Below are positions 24,961 to 38,627 of a stretch of 64,000 nt of DNA, in pieces. Under the pieces are notes generated by a model. It was not told the DNA's origin and searched no databases. It saw only the letters and a list, made by a program, of their open reading frames with translations. This stretch comes from Mycobacterium shimoidei (GTDB lineage Bacteria; Actinomycetota; Actinomycetes; Mycobacteriales; Mycobacteriaceae). The stretch lies in contig LQPU01000033.1 of assembly GCA_002101905.1 (NCBI GenBank), forward strand, positions 1 through 64,000, given 5' to 3'. The first letter of the stretch is position 1, and every line of letters begins with the position of its first letter. A program made the translations under genes and the position numbers.

Positions 24961-25634
24961 CTCGTGTCCTGGTGATCGACGACGAGCCGCATATCCTGCG
25001 CGCACTGCGGATCAACCTGACCGTGCGTGGCTACGAGGTCATAACGGCCTCAACGGGCACCGGGGCATTGCGGGCTGCCGCCGAACACCCACCTGACGTA
25101 GTGATCCTGGACCTGGGGTTGCCGGACATCTCTGGTATCGACGTGCTGGCTGGGCTGCGCGGCTGGTTGAGCGCACCGGTGATCGTGCTCTCGGCGCGCA
25201 CCGATTCGATTGACAAGGTCGAAGCGCTGGATGCCGGCGCCGACGACTACGTGACGAAGCCATTCGGCATGGACGAGTTCCTGGCCCGGCTGCGCGCCGC
25301 GGTACGGCGCAACACCGCAGCGGAGACCGACCAACCTGTCATCGAAACCGCCTCGTTCACCGTGGATTTGGCTGCGAAAAAGGTGACGAAGAATGGTGCC
25401 GAGGTCCACTTGACGCCGACCGAATGGGGCATGCTCGAGGTCCTCGCCCGCAACCGCGGGAAGCTGGTGGGCCGCGAAGAACTCCTCAAAGAGGTCTGGG
25501 GGCCGGCTTACGCCAAAGAAACACATTACCTCCGTGTCTATCTGGCGCAGCTGCGCCGGAAACTCGAGAATGACCCGTCACACCCCCGGCATCTGTTGAC
25601 CGAGGCGGGTATGGGGTATCGCTTCGAGACGTGA
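24957..25634 (+). CDS. kdpE: Response regulator KdpE
   Basis: 225 aa OmpR family. VLVIDDEPHI, phosphoacceptor D52 (VILDLGLPD), KPFGMDE, and a C-terminal winged helix (LTPTEWGMLEVLARN...YLAQLRRKLE). The ATG overlaps the kdpD stop (ATGA). Its usual target, kdpFABC, is not in this window. Confidence 0.93.
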   Translation: MTRVLVIDDEPHILRALRINLTVRGYEVITASTGTGALRAAAEHPPDVVILDLGLPDISGIDVLAGLRGWLSAPVIVLSARTDSIDKVEALDAGADDYVTKPFGMDEFLARLRAAVRRNTAAETDQPVIETASFTVDLAAKKVTKNGAEVHLTPTEWGMLEVLARNRGKLVGREELLKEVWGPAYAKETHYLRVYLAQLRRKLENDPSHPRHLLTEAGMGYRFET

Positions 25635-25639
25635 CAGAC

Positions 25640-26563
25640 TCAGACGATCGACAGCGCGATACCGTCGAGGATGTCGTGCTCACTGACGATCAACTCTTCG
25701 ATGCCGGCCCGCTCGGCCAAAGCAAAAGCCAGCTCCTCCACCACGATTGCGCCCGCGCCGATCACGTCGGCACGGCCCTCGTGCATCGGTCCGAGCCCGG
25801 CGCGTTGCGCCCGTGTCATGCCGATCAACTCATCGCACACCTGCAGTAGTCGCTCGATGCCCACCCGGGAAAGATGAATGGCCGCAGAATCATACACCGT
25901 CAGGCCCGCAGCGAGCGCCGCAATTGTTGTCATGGTCCCGGCGACGCCGACCCAAGTGCGGGCGCGCTGTACCGGTACGGCCCGCAGCGCCTCATCGAGG
26001 CGCTCGCGGATCATCTCGCGGGCCGCGGCCATCTCCCGCGGTGTCGGTGGATCGGTGTGCAGACAGCGTTCCGTGACCCGCACGCAGCCGACATCGGCGG
26101 AAAAGCTCGCAATGACATCCGAATCGCCGAGCACGATCTCTGTCGACCCGCCGCCCAGATCAACCACTACGAAAGGTGCTTGGGCCGAGTCTAATTCATT
26201 TACCGCACCGCGAAACGAAAGCTGGGCCTCCTCGGTGCCGCTGATCATGTCGGCGGTTATCCCCAGCACGTCGGCCGTCATGGCGAAGAAAACATCGCGA
26301 TTGCTCGCGTCGCGGGCAGCCGACGTCGCCACCATCCGCACCCGGTCCACGCCATGCGCGGTGCACAGCGCGGCGTAGTCGACGAGCGCCGCCCTGGTCC
26401 GGTCCAGCGCGTCGGCCGCGAACTTACCCGTTGCGTCCACGCCTTGCCCTAGCCGTACGATGCGCATCTCGCGATGCACGTCGCGCAGCTGCCCGTCGAC
26501 CGAGTCGGCGATCAAGAGCCGAATCGAGTTGGTACCACAGTCAATTGCGGCGACTCGGCTCAT
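25640..26563 (-). CDS. Ppx/GppA phosphatase family protein
   Basis: 307 aa from the ATG giving MSRVAAIDCGTNSIRLLIAD, the phosphate-1 loop of the ASKHA fold. VVDLGGGSTEIVLGD (phosphate-2) and the GxxGTMTTIAAL loop follow. Hydrolyses inorganic polyphosphate or (p)ppGpp-type substrates. The ortholog by position is Rv1026, annotated Ppx2. The length is that of the short, single-module form. The start codon lies inside a 55-bp repeat. Confidence 0.88.
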   Translation of the reverse strand: MSRVAAIDCGTNSIRLLIADSVDGQLRDVHREMRIVRLGQGVDATGKFAADALDRTRAALVDYAALCTAHGVDRVRMVATSAARDASNRDVFFAMTADVLGITADMISGTEEAQLSFRGAVNELDSAQAPFVVVDLGGGSTEIVLGDSDVIASFSADVGCVRVTERCLHTDPPTPREMAAAREMIRERLDEALRAVPVQRARTWVGVAGTMTTIAALAAGLTVYDSAAIHLSRVGIERLLQVCDELIGMTRAQRAGLGPMHEGRADVIGAGAIVVEELAFALAERAGIEELIVSEHDILDGIALSIV

Positions 26564-26613
26564 TCGCGCCGCTCTCCCCCGCAAGCGGGAGGTGCCCCCA
26601 CCTCATCGCTGCG
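26559..26613. repeat. 55-bp direct repeat, copy 1
   Basis: Identical to 26636-26690. It contains CCCCCGCAAGCGGGAGG with a short CCCGC/GCGGG hairpin. The wording (CTCCCCCGCAAGCGGGAGGT) resembles an intergenic repeat scattered in several mycobacterial genomes (from memory). This copy covers the ppx start codon. Confidence 0.85.
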
Positions 26614-26635
26614 CTCTGCATCGTCGCCGGCGCGC

Positions 26636-26690
26636 CTCATTCGCGCCGCTCTCCCCCGCAAGCGGGAGGTGCCCCCACCTCATCGCTGCG
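26636..26690. repeat. 55-bp direct repeat, copy 2
   Basis: Perfect copy of 26559-26613. GCATCGTCGCCGGCGCGC follows each copy at a different distance (26617 and 26717), so the duplicated unit was longer and one copy has a short insertion (CCCCAGCTTCGCGGGGACC). Confidence 0.85.
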
Positions 26691-26734
26691 TCCCCAGCTT
26701 CGCGGGGACCCCATTGCATCGTCGCCGGCGCGCG

Positions 26735-27226
26735 TCACGTCCACTCCCCCGGCACCAAAATCCCCGCCATGGACGGCTGGCCGGCCAACACCGCCAGCGC
26801 TTCGTCGCCCAGCGGATTCACCCCGGGTCCTTTGGCCAGTGAGTGCGCGATCAGCACATGCAGGCACTTGACCCGGTCCGGCATACCGCCGGCGGACGTC
26901 GTGGTACCCAACGGCTCGATCGCGTCACGCTCGGCGAGATACGACTCATGGGCCCGCCGGTATGCGGCGGCCAGATCGGGGTCGCGGCGTAGTCGCTCGG
27001 TCATCTCCCGCATCATCCCCGACGACTCCAAGCGACCCGCCGCCGCGGTGAGCACCGGATGAGTCAGGTAGTACAACGTCGGAAACGGTGTTCCGTCAGG
27101 TAATCTCGGCGCGGTCTTCACCACACCAGGTTCACCGTTGGGACAGCGATAGGCAATTTCGAGCACCCCACGCGGTTCGCGCCCGAGCTGGCGGGCAACC
27201 GCGTCGAGATCGGCGGGATCAACCAC
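26735..27226 (-). CDS. DUF501 family protein
   Basis: 163 aa from GTG at 27226, which overlaps the end of the FtsB-like gene by 8 bp. Conserved DUF501 pattern: VARQLGREPRGVLEIAYRCPNGEPGVVKTAPRL, PTLYYLTHP, and GGMPDRVKCLHVLIAHSLAKGPGVNPLGDEAL. Actinobacterial protein of unknown function found next to eno, ftsB and ppx, the Rv1025 position. Possible nucleotide- or wall-related role is speculative. Confidence 0.85.
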   Translation of the reverse strand: MVDPADLDAVARQLGREPRGVLEIAYRCPNGEPGVVKTAPRLPDGTPFPTLYYLTHPVLTAAAGRLESSGMMREMTERLRRDPDLAAAYRRAHESYLAERDAIEPLGTTTSAGGMPDRVKCLHVLIAHSLAKGPGVNPLGDEALAVLAGQPSMAGILVPGEWT

Positions 27227-27836
27227 CGGGCGGCGCAGGATTGGGGGCCGCGGGCTCTGGCGGCGGCGCGGGCGGTGGCGGTCCGTGCGGGGTGTCGGCG
27301 ATGGTGTGCCACAGCGAGGTGTACCAGGGACCGGTGTTCGCCGCCGTGGGCCCGCCCTCGTGCTCCTCCCCGGGAACGGCCGCCGATGGCGGAAGCTGCA
27401 CCTGATAGGGGACCTCACCGGGCATCACAAAGCCGAGCCGCTCGCGCGCCTGCGCCGCGATGTAAGCCGGATCACCGAGCTTGACTTTCTGTTGTTCGAG
27501 CTCGGCGATTTGGCGGCGCAACGCGGCTTCAGAGGCGGCCAACTGCTTCATCTCGGTGCGCTGCGCGAAATACGTGCGGACCGGCCCGGCGATGGTCAGC
27601 GTCAGTACGCAGACAACGGCGGCAAGTATCGCCGCGCGTCGCGCGGTCAGGCCCAAGCGCTGCTCGGAGCGTTGTTCGGCCGACTCGACAATCGCGCGTT
27701 TGATGGGCTCGATGACCTCGGGCACCGCACGTGCCCGTGCTTGTGCTGTTGACTTGCGCGGCCCGGCCCTACCCGGCTTCCCCCGGCTGGGCGCCGGCGA
27801 GCGCCGCTTGGGATCGGGCCGTTTCGCTTCGGGCAT
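27219..27836 (-). CDS. ftsB: FtsB/DivIC-type septum formation protein
   Basis: 205 aa bitopic protein: basic cytoplasmic N terminus (~1-60), one membrane helix (AAILAAVVCVLTLTIAGPV, ~66-85), then a coiled coil (EMKQLAASEAALRRQIAELEQQKVKLGD) and AQARERLGFVMPGE as in DivIC/FtsB. A Pro-rich periplasmic tail follows. Part of the FtsQLB divisome complex. It starts 8 bp after eno in the same operon. Confidence 0.87.
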   Translation of the reverse strand: MPEAKRPDPKRRSPAPSRGKPGRAGPRKSTAQARARAVPEVIEPIKRAIVESAEQRSEQRLGLTARRAAILAAVVCVLTLTIAGPVRTYFAQRTEMKQLAASEAALRRQIAELEQQKVKLGDPAYIAAQARERLGFVMPGEVPYQVQLPPSAAVPGEEHEGGPTAANTGPWYTSLWHTIADTPHGPPPPAPPPEPAAPNPAPPGG

Positions 27837-27844
27837 GGACCTTG

Positions 27845-29170
<1,326 letters not shown>

Positions 29171-29182
29171 CTAGAGCCTGCA

Positions 29183-29914
29183 TCACAACGGGTGACCGGC
29201 CGCATAGGCGGTGGCCCAATCCCGCACCGAGCGCGCATAGGGATCCGAGTCGTTATAGGCCCGCAGCGCGGTGATCCACCCTCTCGGTGTGCTGAGATCC
29301 TTTCCGCGCCAACACAAGTAACCGGCAGCTGACAGCGCGGCATCGTCGATGTTGTCGACGCTGACAATTCCGTCGTTGTTGGCGTCCACCCCGTACAGCC
29401 GCCAAGTCTCCGGAATGAACTGCATCGGGCCCATTGCCCGCACCGTGCCGTCGTCGTCGGCGAGGTCGCCCGCTTCACTGTCGACGATGTGCATGGTCCC
29501 GCCGCTGCCGTCGAGGCGCACCCCCCGAATGGGCGGACGTACGTCGCCGTTGGGCGCCACGGTGGCGCGATGGTAGGTGCCGTGATGACTCTCGATTGCG
29601 CCGATGCCGGCCAGCGTCGTCCACGCGATATGGCAGTTGGGGTTCTCGACTTCAGCCACCCGCGCGGCATAGGCGTACGCCTCGAGCGCGATGACCGGAA
29701 TTTTCAGCTTCGGCGCGCGGGCGGCCGCCCACTCATGGAGCTGGTCGGCGGGCCGGCCCTTGGCGTGAGTGTCGACTGGCGGTACGGGGTCGCCCGGGGG
29801 CGGCGGCACGCCCTTGGGGATGGGTGTGCCCAGCTGCCAGGTACAACTCGATGCCAACAGCAGCGCCGTCGCCCCCACGACAGCGAACGCGCGCAGCCAA
29901 CGCACCGGCGACAC
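29183..29914 (-). CDS. lpqU: Lipoprotein LpqU, lytic-transglycosylase-like
   Basis: 243 aa from GTG at 29914 (VSPVRWLRAF), the length I recall for M. tuberculosis LpqU; longer starts lack a signal-peptide fit. Signal peptide with lipobox LASSC. The SLT-type domain shows GIGAIESHHGTY (catalytic Glu), MGPMQFIPETWRLYG and AYNDSDPYARSV. Would cleave peptidoglycan glycan strands at the outer face of the membrane. Confidence 0.88.
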   Translation of the reverse strand: MSPVRWLRAFAVVGATALLLASSCTWQLGTPIPKGVPPPPGDPVPPVDTHAKGRPADQLHEWAAARAPKLKIPVIALEAYAYAARVAEVENPNCHIAWTTLAGIGAIESHHGTYHRATVAPNGDVRPPIRGVRLDGSGGTMHIVDSEAGDLADDDGTVRAMGPMQFIPETWRLYGVDANNDGIVSVDNIDDAALSAAGYLCWRGKDLSTPRGWITALRAYNDSDPYARSVRDWATAYAAGHPL

Positions 29915-30058
29915 GAAACTCCCCTGCTGCTCCCCGGAACCAGATTTCCCTCGACCATGGTCCCACGGGACAGGTTGCGTCGCCGCGTTCGCGTCGCGGT
30001 GTAGCCGATGGAATCTCCGTGTTGCGCTATTGCTCGGCGCGCACGACGCGCCAAGCAA

Positions 30059-30595
30059 TGACGTGGAGAAGGTGGCGCTGTGCGAGTTCGTAGTCGGCGT
30101 CGGCGTGCAGGACCAGGAGGCGCCTGGCCGCCGCGGCGCCGCAGATCAGCAGTTCAACAACTCGACAGGGCGCGCACCGCATCCGCGCCGCCCAGCCGTC
30201 GCGTGCTGAATCGATCCACTGCTACACCGATTTCGGCACTCGCGCATCCGGGTAGACGTCACGGAAAATCTGATTCATCTGATCGAACTCGTTTCGCTGT
30301 GGTTCGCACGGTCCGACACCTCCGCTAAGAAGCGAAGAACTCCAGGCTCGCTGAGTTCCGGTTGTCGTTGACTCCGCCAGACCGCCGAGGAGTCCGACCG
30401 GGAAAGAGATCAAATCCCGAGGGTCTTCTCGTCAGCCCGCGCGGCGAGCCAGCCCCCTAGTCCCAGCCCTTCGCCTGGCTCGCGGGACCGACGAATCGAC
30501 GGGTAATACTGACAGCTCGTCAGTTGTGGAGTAGCTTAACGTTTGCTGAGAGAAAGCATACGACGCCGTTACCTTAATTCTCACCGGGCGGCTCG
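30059..30595. other. Non-coding stretch before the vapBC region
   Basis: About 540 bp with no convincing gene on either strand and no clear terminator. Low coding character and disrupted frames suggest decayed sequence. Confidence 0.35.
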
Positions 30596-30823
30596 ATGAC
30601 TGGCCAGAGCAGCAATAAACGTAATCAGCGGTCGCGCAACGCCAAGGCGCGCAGTCATCGTCGGGTAGTCGGTCTGGGGGCCAGCGCCGGCGCCTTTCTG
30701 GCATTCGGGCACCGACATTTGTTGTCGATCGATGCTGCTCAGACAACGGACATCCTCATCGCCGCCACCGCCCTCCGCCCGATGCAGTGGTTATACACAG
30801 CAGTGCCGCGGAGGCTTGCTTAA
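30596..30823 (+). pseudogene. Remnant of a secreted mycobacterial protein
   Basis: The start MTGQSSNKRNQRSRNAKARSHRRVVGLGASAGAFLAFG looks like the basic, twin-Arg-rich leader plus hydrophobic segment of mycobacterial secreted PGRS-like proteins. The expected mature part is absent and the frame ends after 75 codons, next to vapB. Probably a truncated fragment. Confidence 0.3.
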
Positions 30824-30840
30824 TGGTAAATTCCGTACCA
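30824..30840 (+). promoter_or_regulatory. Palindromic operator/promoter of vapBC
   Basis: TGGTA (30824-30828) and TACCA (30836-30840) form an inverted repeat ending on the A of the vapB ATG. TAAATT (30827-30832), a -10-like hexamer, lies inside it, 8 bp before the ATG, and no ribosome-binding site precedes the ATG. This fits leaderless transcription with autorepression by the VapB/VapBC complex. Confidence 0.5.
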
Positions 30841-31085
30841 TGCGGACAACCATCGATTCAGCAGGGCGTCTGGTGATTCCCAAGCGGATTCGCGACCGCC
30901 TCGGATTGCACGGGAATGAGGAGGTGGAGATCACCGAGCGCGACGGGCGCATCGAGATTGAACCGGCACCGACCCATGTCGAACTCGCTCGGGAAGGGTC
31001 AGTCCTCGTTGCGCGACCGGACCGGCCGCTACCCGTTTTGACCGACGAGATCGTGCGCGAGACCCTCGATCGCGTGCGACGGTGA
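30840..31085 (+). CDS. vapB: VapB antitoxin (AbrB/MazE-type fold)
   Basis: 81 aa. N-terminal swapped-hairpin DNA-binding domain MRTTIDSAGRLVIPKRIRDRLGLHGNEEVEITERDGRIEIEP, then a C-terminal toxin-binding tail (LTDEIVRETLDRVRR). Neutralises VapC and represses the operon. The stop overlaps the vapC GTG (GTGA). Not at this locus in M. tuberculosis; similar in type to the VapBC21 pair, from memory. Confidence 0.9.
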   Translation: MRTTIDSAGRLVIPKRIRDRLGLHGNEEVEITERDGRIEIEPAPTHVELAREGSVLVARPDRPLPVLTDEIVRETLDRVRR

Positions 31086-31486
31086 TCGCACCCGATGCCA
31101 GTGTGCTGGTTGCCGCTTTCGCGACATGGCACGAAGGGCACGAGTCCGCGGTGCGTGCGCTTGATCGTGGCGGCCGTCTGATTGCACACGCGGCGGTGGA
31201 AACCTACTCCGTTCTGACGCGGCTGCCACCACCCCATCGTGTTGCCCCCGTTGCCGTCCATGCCTACTTGGCGGACGTCACTTCCCGTGACTACCTGACG
31301 CTGGATGCACGCTCTTATCGTGTGTTGATCGACCGTCTCGCCGAGAACGGCATCACCGGTGGCGCAACCTACGACGCGCTGGTCGGGTTGACGTCGAAAG
31401 CTGCCGGAGCAACGCTATTGACTCGCGACCAGCGAGCGGTCGGAACCTACGAGCGGCTGCACGTCGAGTACGAACTGGTGACCTAA
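31082..31486 (+). CDS. vapC: VapC toxin (PIN-domain RNase)
   Basis: 134 aa from GTG. PIN acidic residues: D5 (IAPDASVLVAAF), E of AAVETYSVLTRL, D of GATYDALV, and D of LLTRDQRAV. A Mg-dependent RNase that in this family cuts specific tRNA or rRNA sites. The gene ends 3 bp inside the convergent mazG 3' end, so the pair sits tightly between lpqU and mazG. Confidence 0.9.
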   Translation: MIAPDASVLVAAFATWHEGHESAVRALDRGGRLIAHAAVETYSVLTRLPPPHRVAPVAVHAYLADVTSRDYLTLDARSYRVLIDRLAENGITGGATYDALVGLTSKAAGATLLTRDQRAVGTYERLHVEYELVT

Positions 31487-32405
31487 GGCCAGCAAGCCCG
31501 CCACTCCGCCTCGGTGATCGCCCCGAGCGGCGTCGCATCCAGCTCCTCGGGGACATCGGGCCCGCGCCGCTCGGCTGCAATCACCTGCTCGGTGGCGCGC
31601 ACAGCATCTATGAACTCCAAAACCGCGGTGCGCAGGGCATTTTCGGCATCAACATCCGGACTCACCGTAATCGACGTGATCTCGGACGGAATCAGGTCGG
31701 CGGGCAGTCCCGCCGCACAAGCTCGCTGGACCGCCTTCTGCGCCAACGCCAAAGCCGGCTGTGCTGTCGGAACTCCGTCCATCACCGAACTACGTGGCCT
31801 CTCCAGGGCCTTGCGCTCCTCCCATTGAGCCAATTGCTCATCGAGCGAAATCGATTCCCCGGCAAGGACTCCCGGCACCCGGTTACCCAGCTTTCGCAAC
31901 AGCGTGTCGGCCACGTCGTCGATGGTGAACGGGTGTTCCGGCGCGTCCTCGGCGATACGGGCGTGGAAGAGCACCTGCAGCAGTATGTCGCCGAGCTCTT
32001 CGCGTAGCTCGTCGGCGTTGCCGCTGCGCACCGCGTCGAAAAGCTCGTAGGTTTCCTCCAGCAGGAAACGCCGCAGCGAGTCGTGCGTCTGCTCGCTTTC
32101 CCACGGGCCGGCGGTGCGCAACTTGTCCATCATCGCCACCGCGTCGATCAGCCGTTCGCCGCGCGGGGAGTCCGGCGCCGAGATCAGCCGGTCGCCGGCG
32201 GCTAATCGCTCGACGACAGCCGGATGCTCGGGGTCGGACGACAACAGCACCGGGGCGTCGTCGCCGACATGCACCGGACGCGCGGCCGGCAGCGTCCAGG
32301 GCACCGCGACGGGTATCTCCTCGGTGTAGGCCACCTCACCGGTGAGCAACTCGATCGCTTCCACCGGAATCAACGACGGGCGGCGGGGGTCGACCAAAAC
32401 GACTG

Positions 32406-32409
<4 letters not shown>
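31483..32409 (-). CDS. mazG: Nucleoside triphosphate pyrophosphohydrolase MazG
   Basis: 308 aa from the ATG overlapping the mfd stop (ATGA). The core MazG domain has [42 protein letters not shown] with the EExxE-type helix, and [21 protein letters not shown]. The N-terminal ~90 residues are the mycobacterial extension. Hydrolyses NTPs, including oxidised dNTPs, to monophosphates. Confidence 0.92.
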
Positions 32410-36041
<3,632 letters not shown>

Positions 36042-36197
36042 GATCGCGCCACGACGATGCGGAGCTTAGCGATGAGGAGTGGTGCCATAATTTCCGTCAT
36101 TCTATTCTTCGATCGATTCTTGTTGCGGCGCTGGGCAACCCGACGTGAGCGCCGCCACAGCGGGCGGTAGCGCAGCGAAAAACGGCAATATTGACGG

Positions 36198-36857
36198 CTA
36201 CTCGTCCTGCAGGTGTGGATCGGCTTCCAGATGCGTCAGCCCGTTCCACATCAGGTTGACCAGATGCGCGGCGACAACTTCTTTCTTGGGTTCACGCGTA
36301 TCGAGCCACCACTGGGCGGTCATCGACACCGAGCCGACGAGCGCCTGGGCGTACAGCGGCGCCAACTCCGGGTCCAGGCCGCGACGGGCGAAGTCGCCGG
36401 CCAGGATCGAGCTGACCTGGCCGACCGCGTCGTTGAGCAGGCTGGAGTAGGTGCCCGAGCTGATTGCCGCCGGCGAGTCGCGGATCATGATCCGGAAGCC
36501 GTCGGTGCGTTCTTCGACGTAGGTCAGCAGCGCCAGCGCCACCCGCTCGACGCGCACCCGGGACCGGTTGTTGGTCAGCGACGAGGTGATGCCGTCCAGC
36601 AACGCCGACATCTCCCGGTCTACGACCACCGCGTACAATCCCTCCTTGCCGCCGAAATGCTCGTAGACCACTGGTTTTGAGACGTTCGCGCGCAGCGCGA
36701 TCTCCTCGATCGAGGTGCCGTCGTAGCCGCGTTCGGCAAACAACGATCGAGCGATGTCGATGAGCTGATGACGCCGCTCGCTGCCGGTCATCCTGGCGCG
36801 CGGCGCACGCACTTCCTTGTCCGGCGCTGCCACGCCCTTCAGCGTATCGGGTTGCAC
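36198..36857 (-). CDS. TetR-family regulator
   Basis: 219 aa. N-terminal HTH: RRHQLIDIARSLFAERGYDGTSIEEIALRANVSKPVVYEHFGGKEGLYAVVVD. C-terminal ligand and dimer domain ends MTAQWWLDTREPKKEVVAAHLVNLMWNGL. Ortholog by position is Rv1019, a repressor that in M. tuberculosis controls itself and neighbouring mfd-mazG (from memory). Here it precedes mfd on the same strand with a ~155-bp gap. Confidence 0.9.
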   Translation of the reverse strand: MQPDTLKGVAAPDKEVRAPRARMTGSERRHQLIDIARSLFAERGYDGTSIEEIALRANVSKPVVYEHFGGKEGLYAVVVDREMSALLDGITSSLTNNRSRVRVERVALALLTYVEERTDGFRIMIRDSPAAISSGTYSSLLNDAVGQVSSILAGDFARRGLDPELAPLYAQALVGSVSMTAQWWLDTREPKKEVVAAHLVNLMWNGLTHLEADPHLQDE

Positions 36858-36936
36858 TGGCCAAATTCCCGGCTCTCCACCTCAGACCGTGCCACGGTCT
36901 GCGTCACCGGGCAGCTAGAGTCGTCGCTGGTAATGA

Positions 36937-37008
36937 TCCGTCGTGGTGTAATCGGCAGCACATCAGATTTTGGTTCTGAGAGTTCAGGTTCGAGTCCTGG
37001 CGACGGAG
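36937..37008 (+). tRNA. tRNA-Gln (anticodon UUG)
   Basis: Acceptor stem TCCGTCG/CGACGGA, D loop GGTGTAATCGGC, anticodon loop TTTTGGT with anticodon TTG, T arm CAGG-TTCGAGT-CCTG. 72 nt with discriminator G; no encoded CCA. Confidence 0.95.
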
Positions 37009-37106
37009 CTTGCATTTTCGCGTCCCCTTTGCCCTGAGCGTGCATGAAATGACACGCTTGACGGCGTGTCGGCGGACAAACACGCACACTCGCGGCAGGA
37101 GCCCTC

Positions 37107-38558
37107 ATGACAGCTCACGGTGACACCGCCGTCCTCGTGCTGGCGGCGGGAGCCGGCACCCGGATGCGCTCGGACATTCCCAAGGTGCTGCACCCGATCG
37201 CCGGCCGCAGCATGCTGGCGCACTGCCTGCACTCCATCGCCAAGCTGGCCCCGCAGCATCTGGTGGTGGTGCTCGGCCAGAACCACGAGCGCATCACCCC
37301 CGTCGTCGGCGAGCTGGCCTGCACGCTCGGACGGCCCATCGACGTCGCGATGCAGGACAAGCAGCTCGGGACCGGGCATGCGGTGCTGTGCGGTCTGACC
37401 GGGCTGCCCGACGACTTCGGCGGCGTCGTCGTCGTCACCTCCGGAGACATTCCGTTGCTCGACGCCGACACCCTGGCCGACTTGATCGCCGCGCACGGCT
37501 CGCATTCGGCCGCGGTCACCGTGCTGACCACCACGCTGCACGATCCCACCGGCTACGGCCGTATCCTGCGCACCCAGGACCACGAGGTGATCGCGATCGT
37601 CGAGCAAGCCGACGCGACCCCCTCGCAACAGCAGATCCGCGAGGTCAACGCCGGCGTCTATGCGTTCGACATCGGCCCGTTGCGCTCCGCGCTGAGCCGG
37701 CTATCGGCCGACAACGCCCAACACGAGCTCTACCTGACCGATGTGATCTCCATCCTTCGCCAGGACGGACAACTGGTTGCTGCTCGGCATGTCGCCGACA
37801 GCATGCTGGTGGCCGGCGTCAACAACCGGGTCCAGCTCGCCGAGCTCGGCGCCGATCTGAACCGCAGGATCGTCGCCAACCACCAGCTGGCCGGGGTCAC
37901 CGTCGTCGACCCGGCGACCACCTGGATTGACATCGACGTCAGCATCGGCCGAGACACCGTGATCCAGCCCGGCACCCAGCTGCTGGGCGGTACCCGCATC
38001 GGCCGCAACTGCACGATCGGCCCGGACACCACCTTGACCGACGTCACCGTCGGCGACGACGCATCGGTGATCCGCACCCACGGCACGGAGGCGGTCATCG
38101 GCGACGGAGCCCACGTCGGGCCGTTCACCTACCTGCGCCCGGGCAGCGTGCTGGGCGCCGAGGGCAAGCTGGGCGCGTTCGTCGAGATCAAAAACTCCAC
38201 CGTCGGCACCGGCACCAAGGTGCCGCACCTGACTTACGTCGGCGACGCCGATATCGGCGAGCACAGCAACATCGGCGCGTCCAGCGTGTTCGTCAACTAC
38301 GACGGCGAATCCAAGCAGCGCACCAAGATCGGCTCGCATGTGCGTACCGGCTCGGACACCATGTTCGTCGCTCCGGTCACCGTCGGCGACGGCGCCTACA
38401 CCGGGGCCGGAACGGTGGTGCGCGAGGACGTTCCGCCGGGCGCACTCGCGGTATCGGCCGGCCCGCAGCGCAACATCGAGAACTGGGTGCAGCGCAAGCG
38501 GCCGGGCAGCGCCGCCGCGCGGGCCGCGGAGAAAGCGCAGTCCGATGAAACCCAGTGA
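37107..38558 (+). CDS. glmU: Bifunctional UDP-GlcNAc pyrophosphorylase / GlcN-1-P acetyltransferase
   Basis: 483 aa. N-terminal uridyltransferase with [23 protein letters not shown] and QLGTGHAV (~1-235); C-terminal left-handed beta-helix of hexapeptide repeats (~255-460) with YLRPGSVLG and the acetyltransferase histidine region [10 protein letters not shown]. Makes UDP-GlcNAc for peptidoglycan and arabinogalactan linker synthesis. Mycobacterial C-terminal tail present. Probably cotranscribed with prsA. Confidence 0.97.
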   Translation: MTAHGDTAVLVLAAGAGTRMRSDIPKVLHPIAGRSMLAHCLHSIAKLAPQHLVVVLGQNHERITPVVGELACTLGRPIDVAMQDKQLGTGHAVLCGLTGLPDDFGGVVVVTSGDIPLLDADTLADLIAAHGSHSAAVTVLTTTLHDPTGYGRILRTQDHEVIAIVEQADATPSQQQIREVNAGVYAFDIGPLRSALSRLSADNAQHELYLTDVISILRQDGQLVAARHVADSMLVAGVNNRVQLAELGADLNRRIVANHQLAGVTVVDPATTWIDIDVSIGRDTVIQPGTQLLGGTRIGRNCTIGPDTTLTDVTVGDDASVIRTHGTEAVIGDGAHVGPFTYLRPGSVLGAEGKLGAFVEIKNSTVGTGTKVPHLTYVGDADIGEHSNIGASSVFVNYDGESKQRTKIGSHVRTGSDTMFVAPVTVGDGAYTGAGTVVREDVPPGALAVSAGPQRNIENWVQRKRPGSAAARAAEKAQSDETQ

Positions 38559-38627
38559 CGTTTCTGTCCCTATTATTTGGTCGGGCCAGTAGGCTCAACC
38601 ATCTCGATCCGAACGGCGGGACATCAC

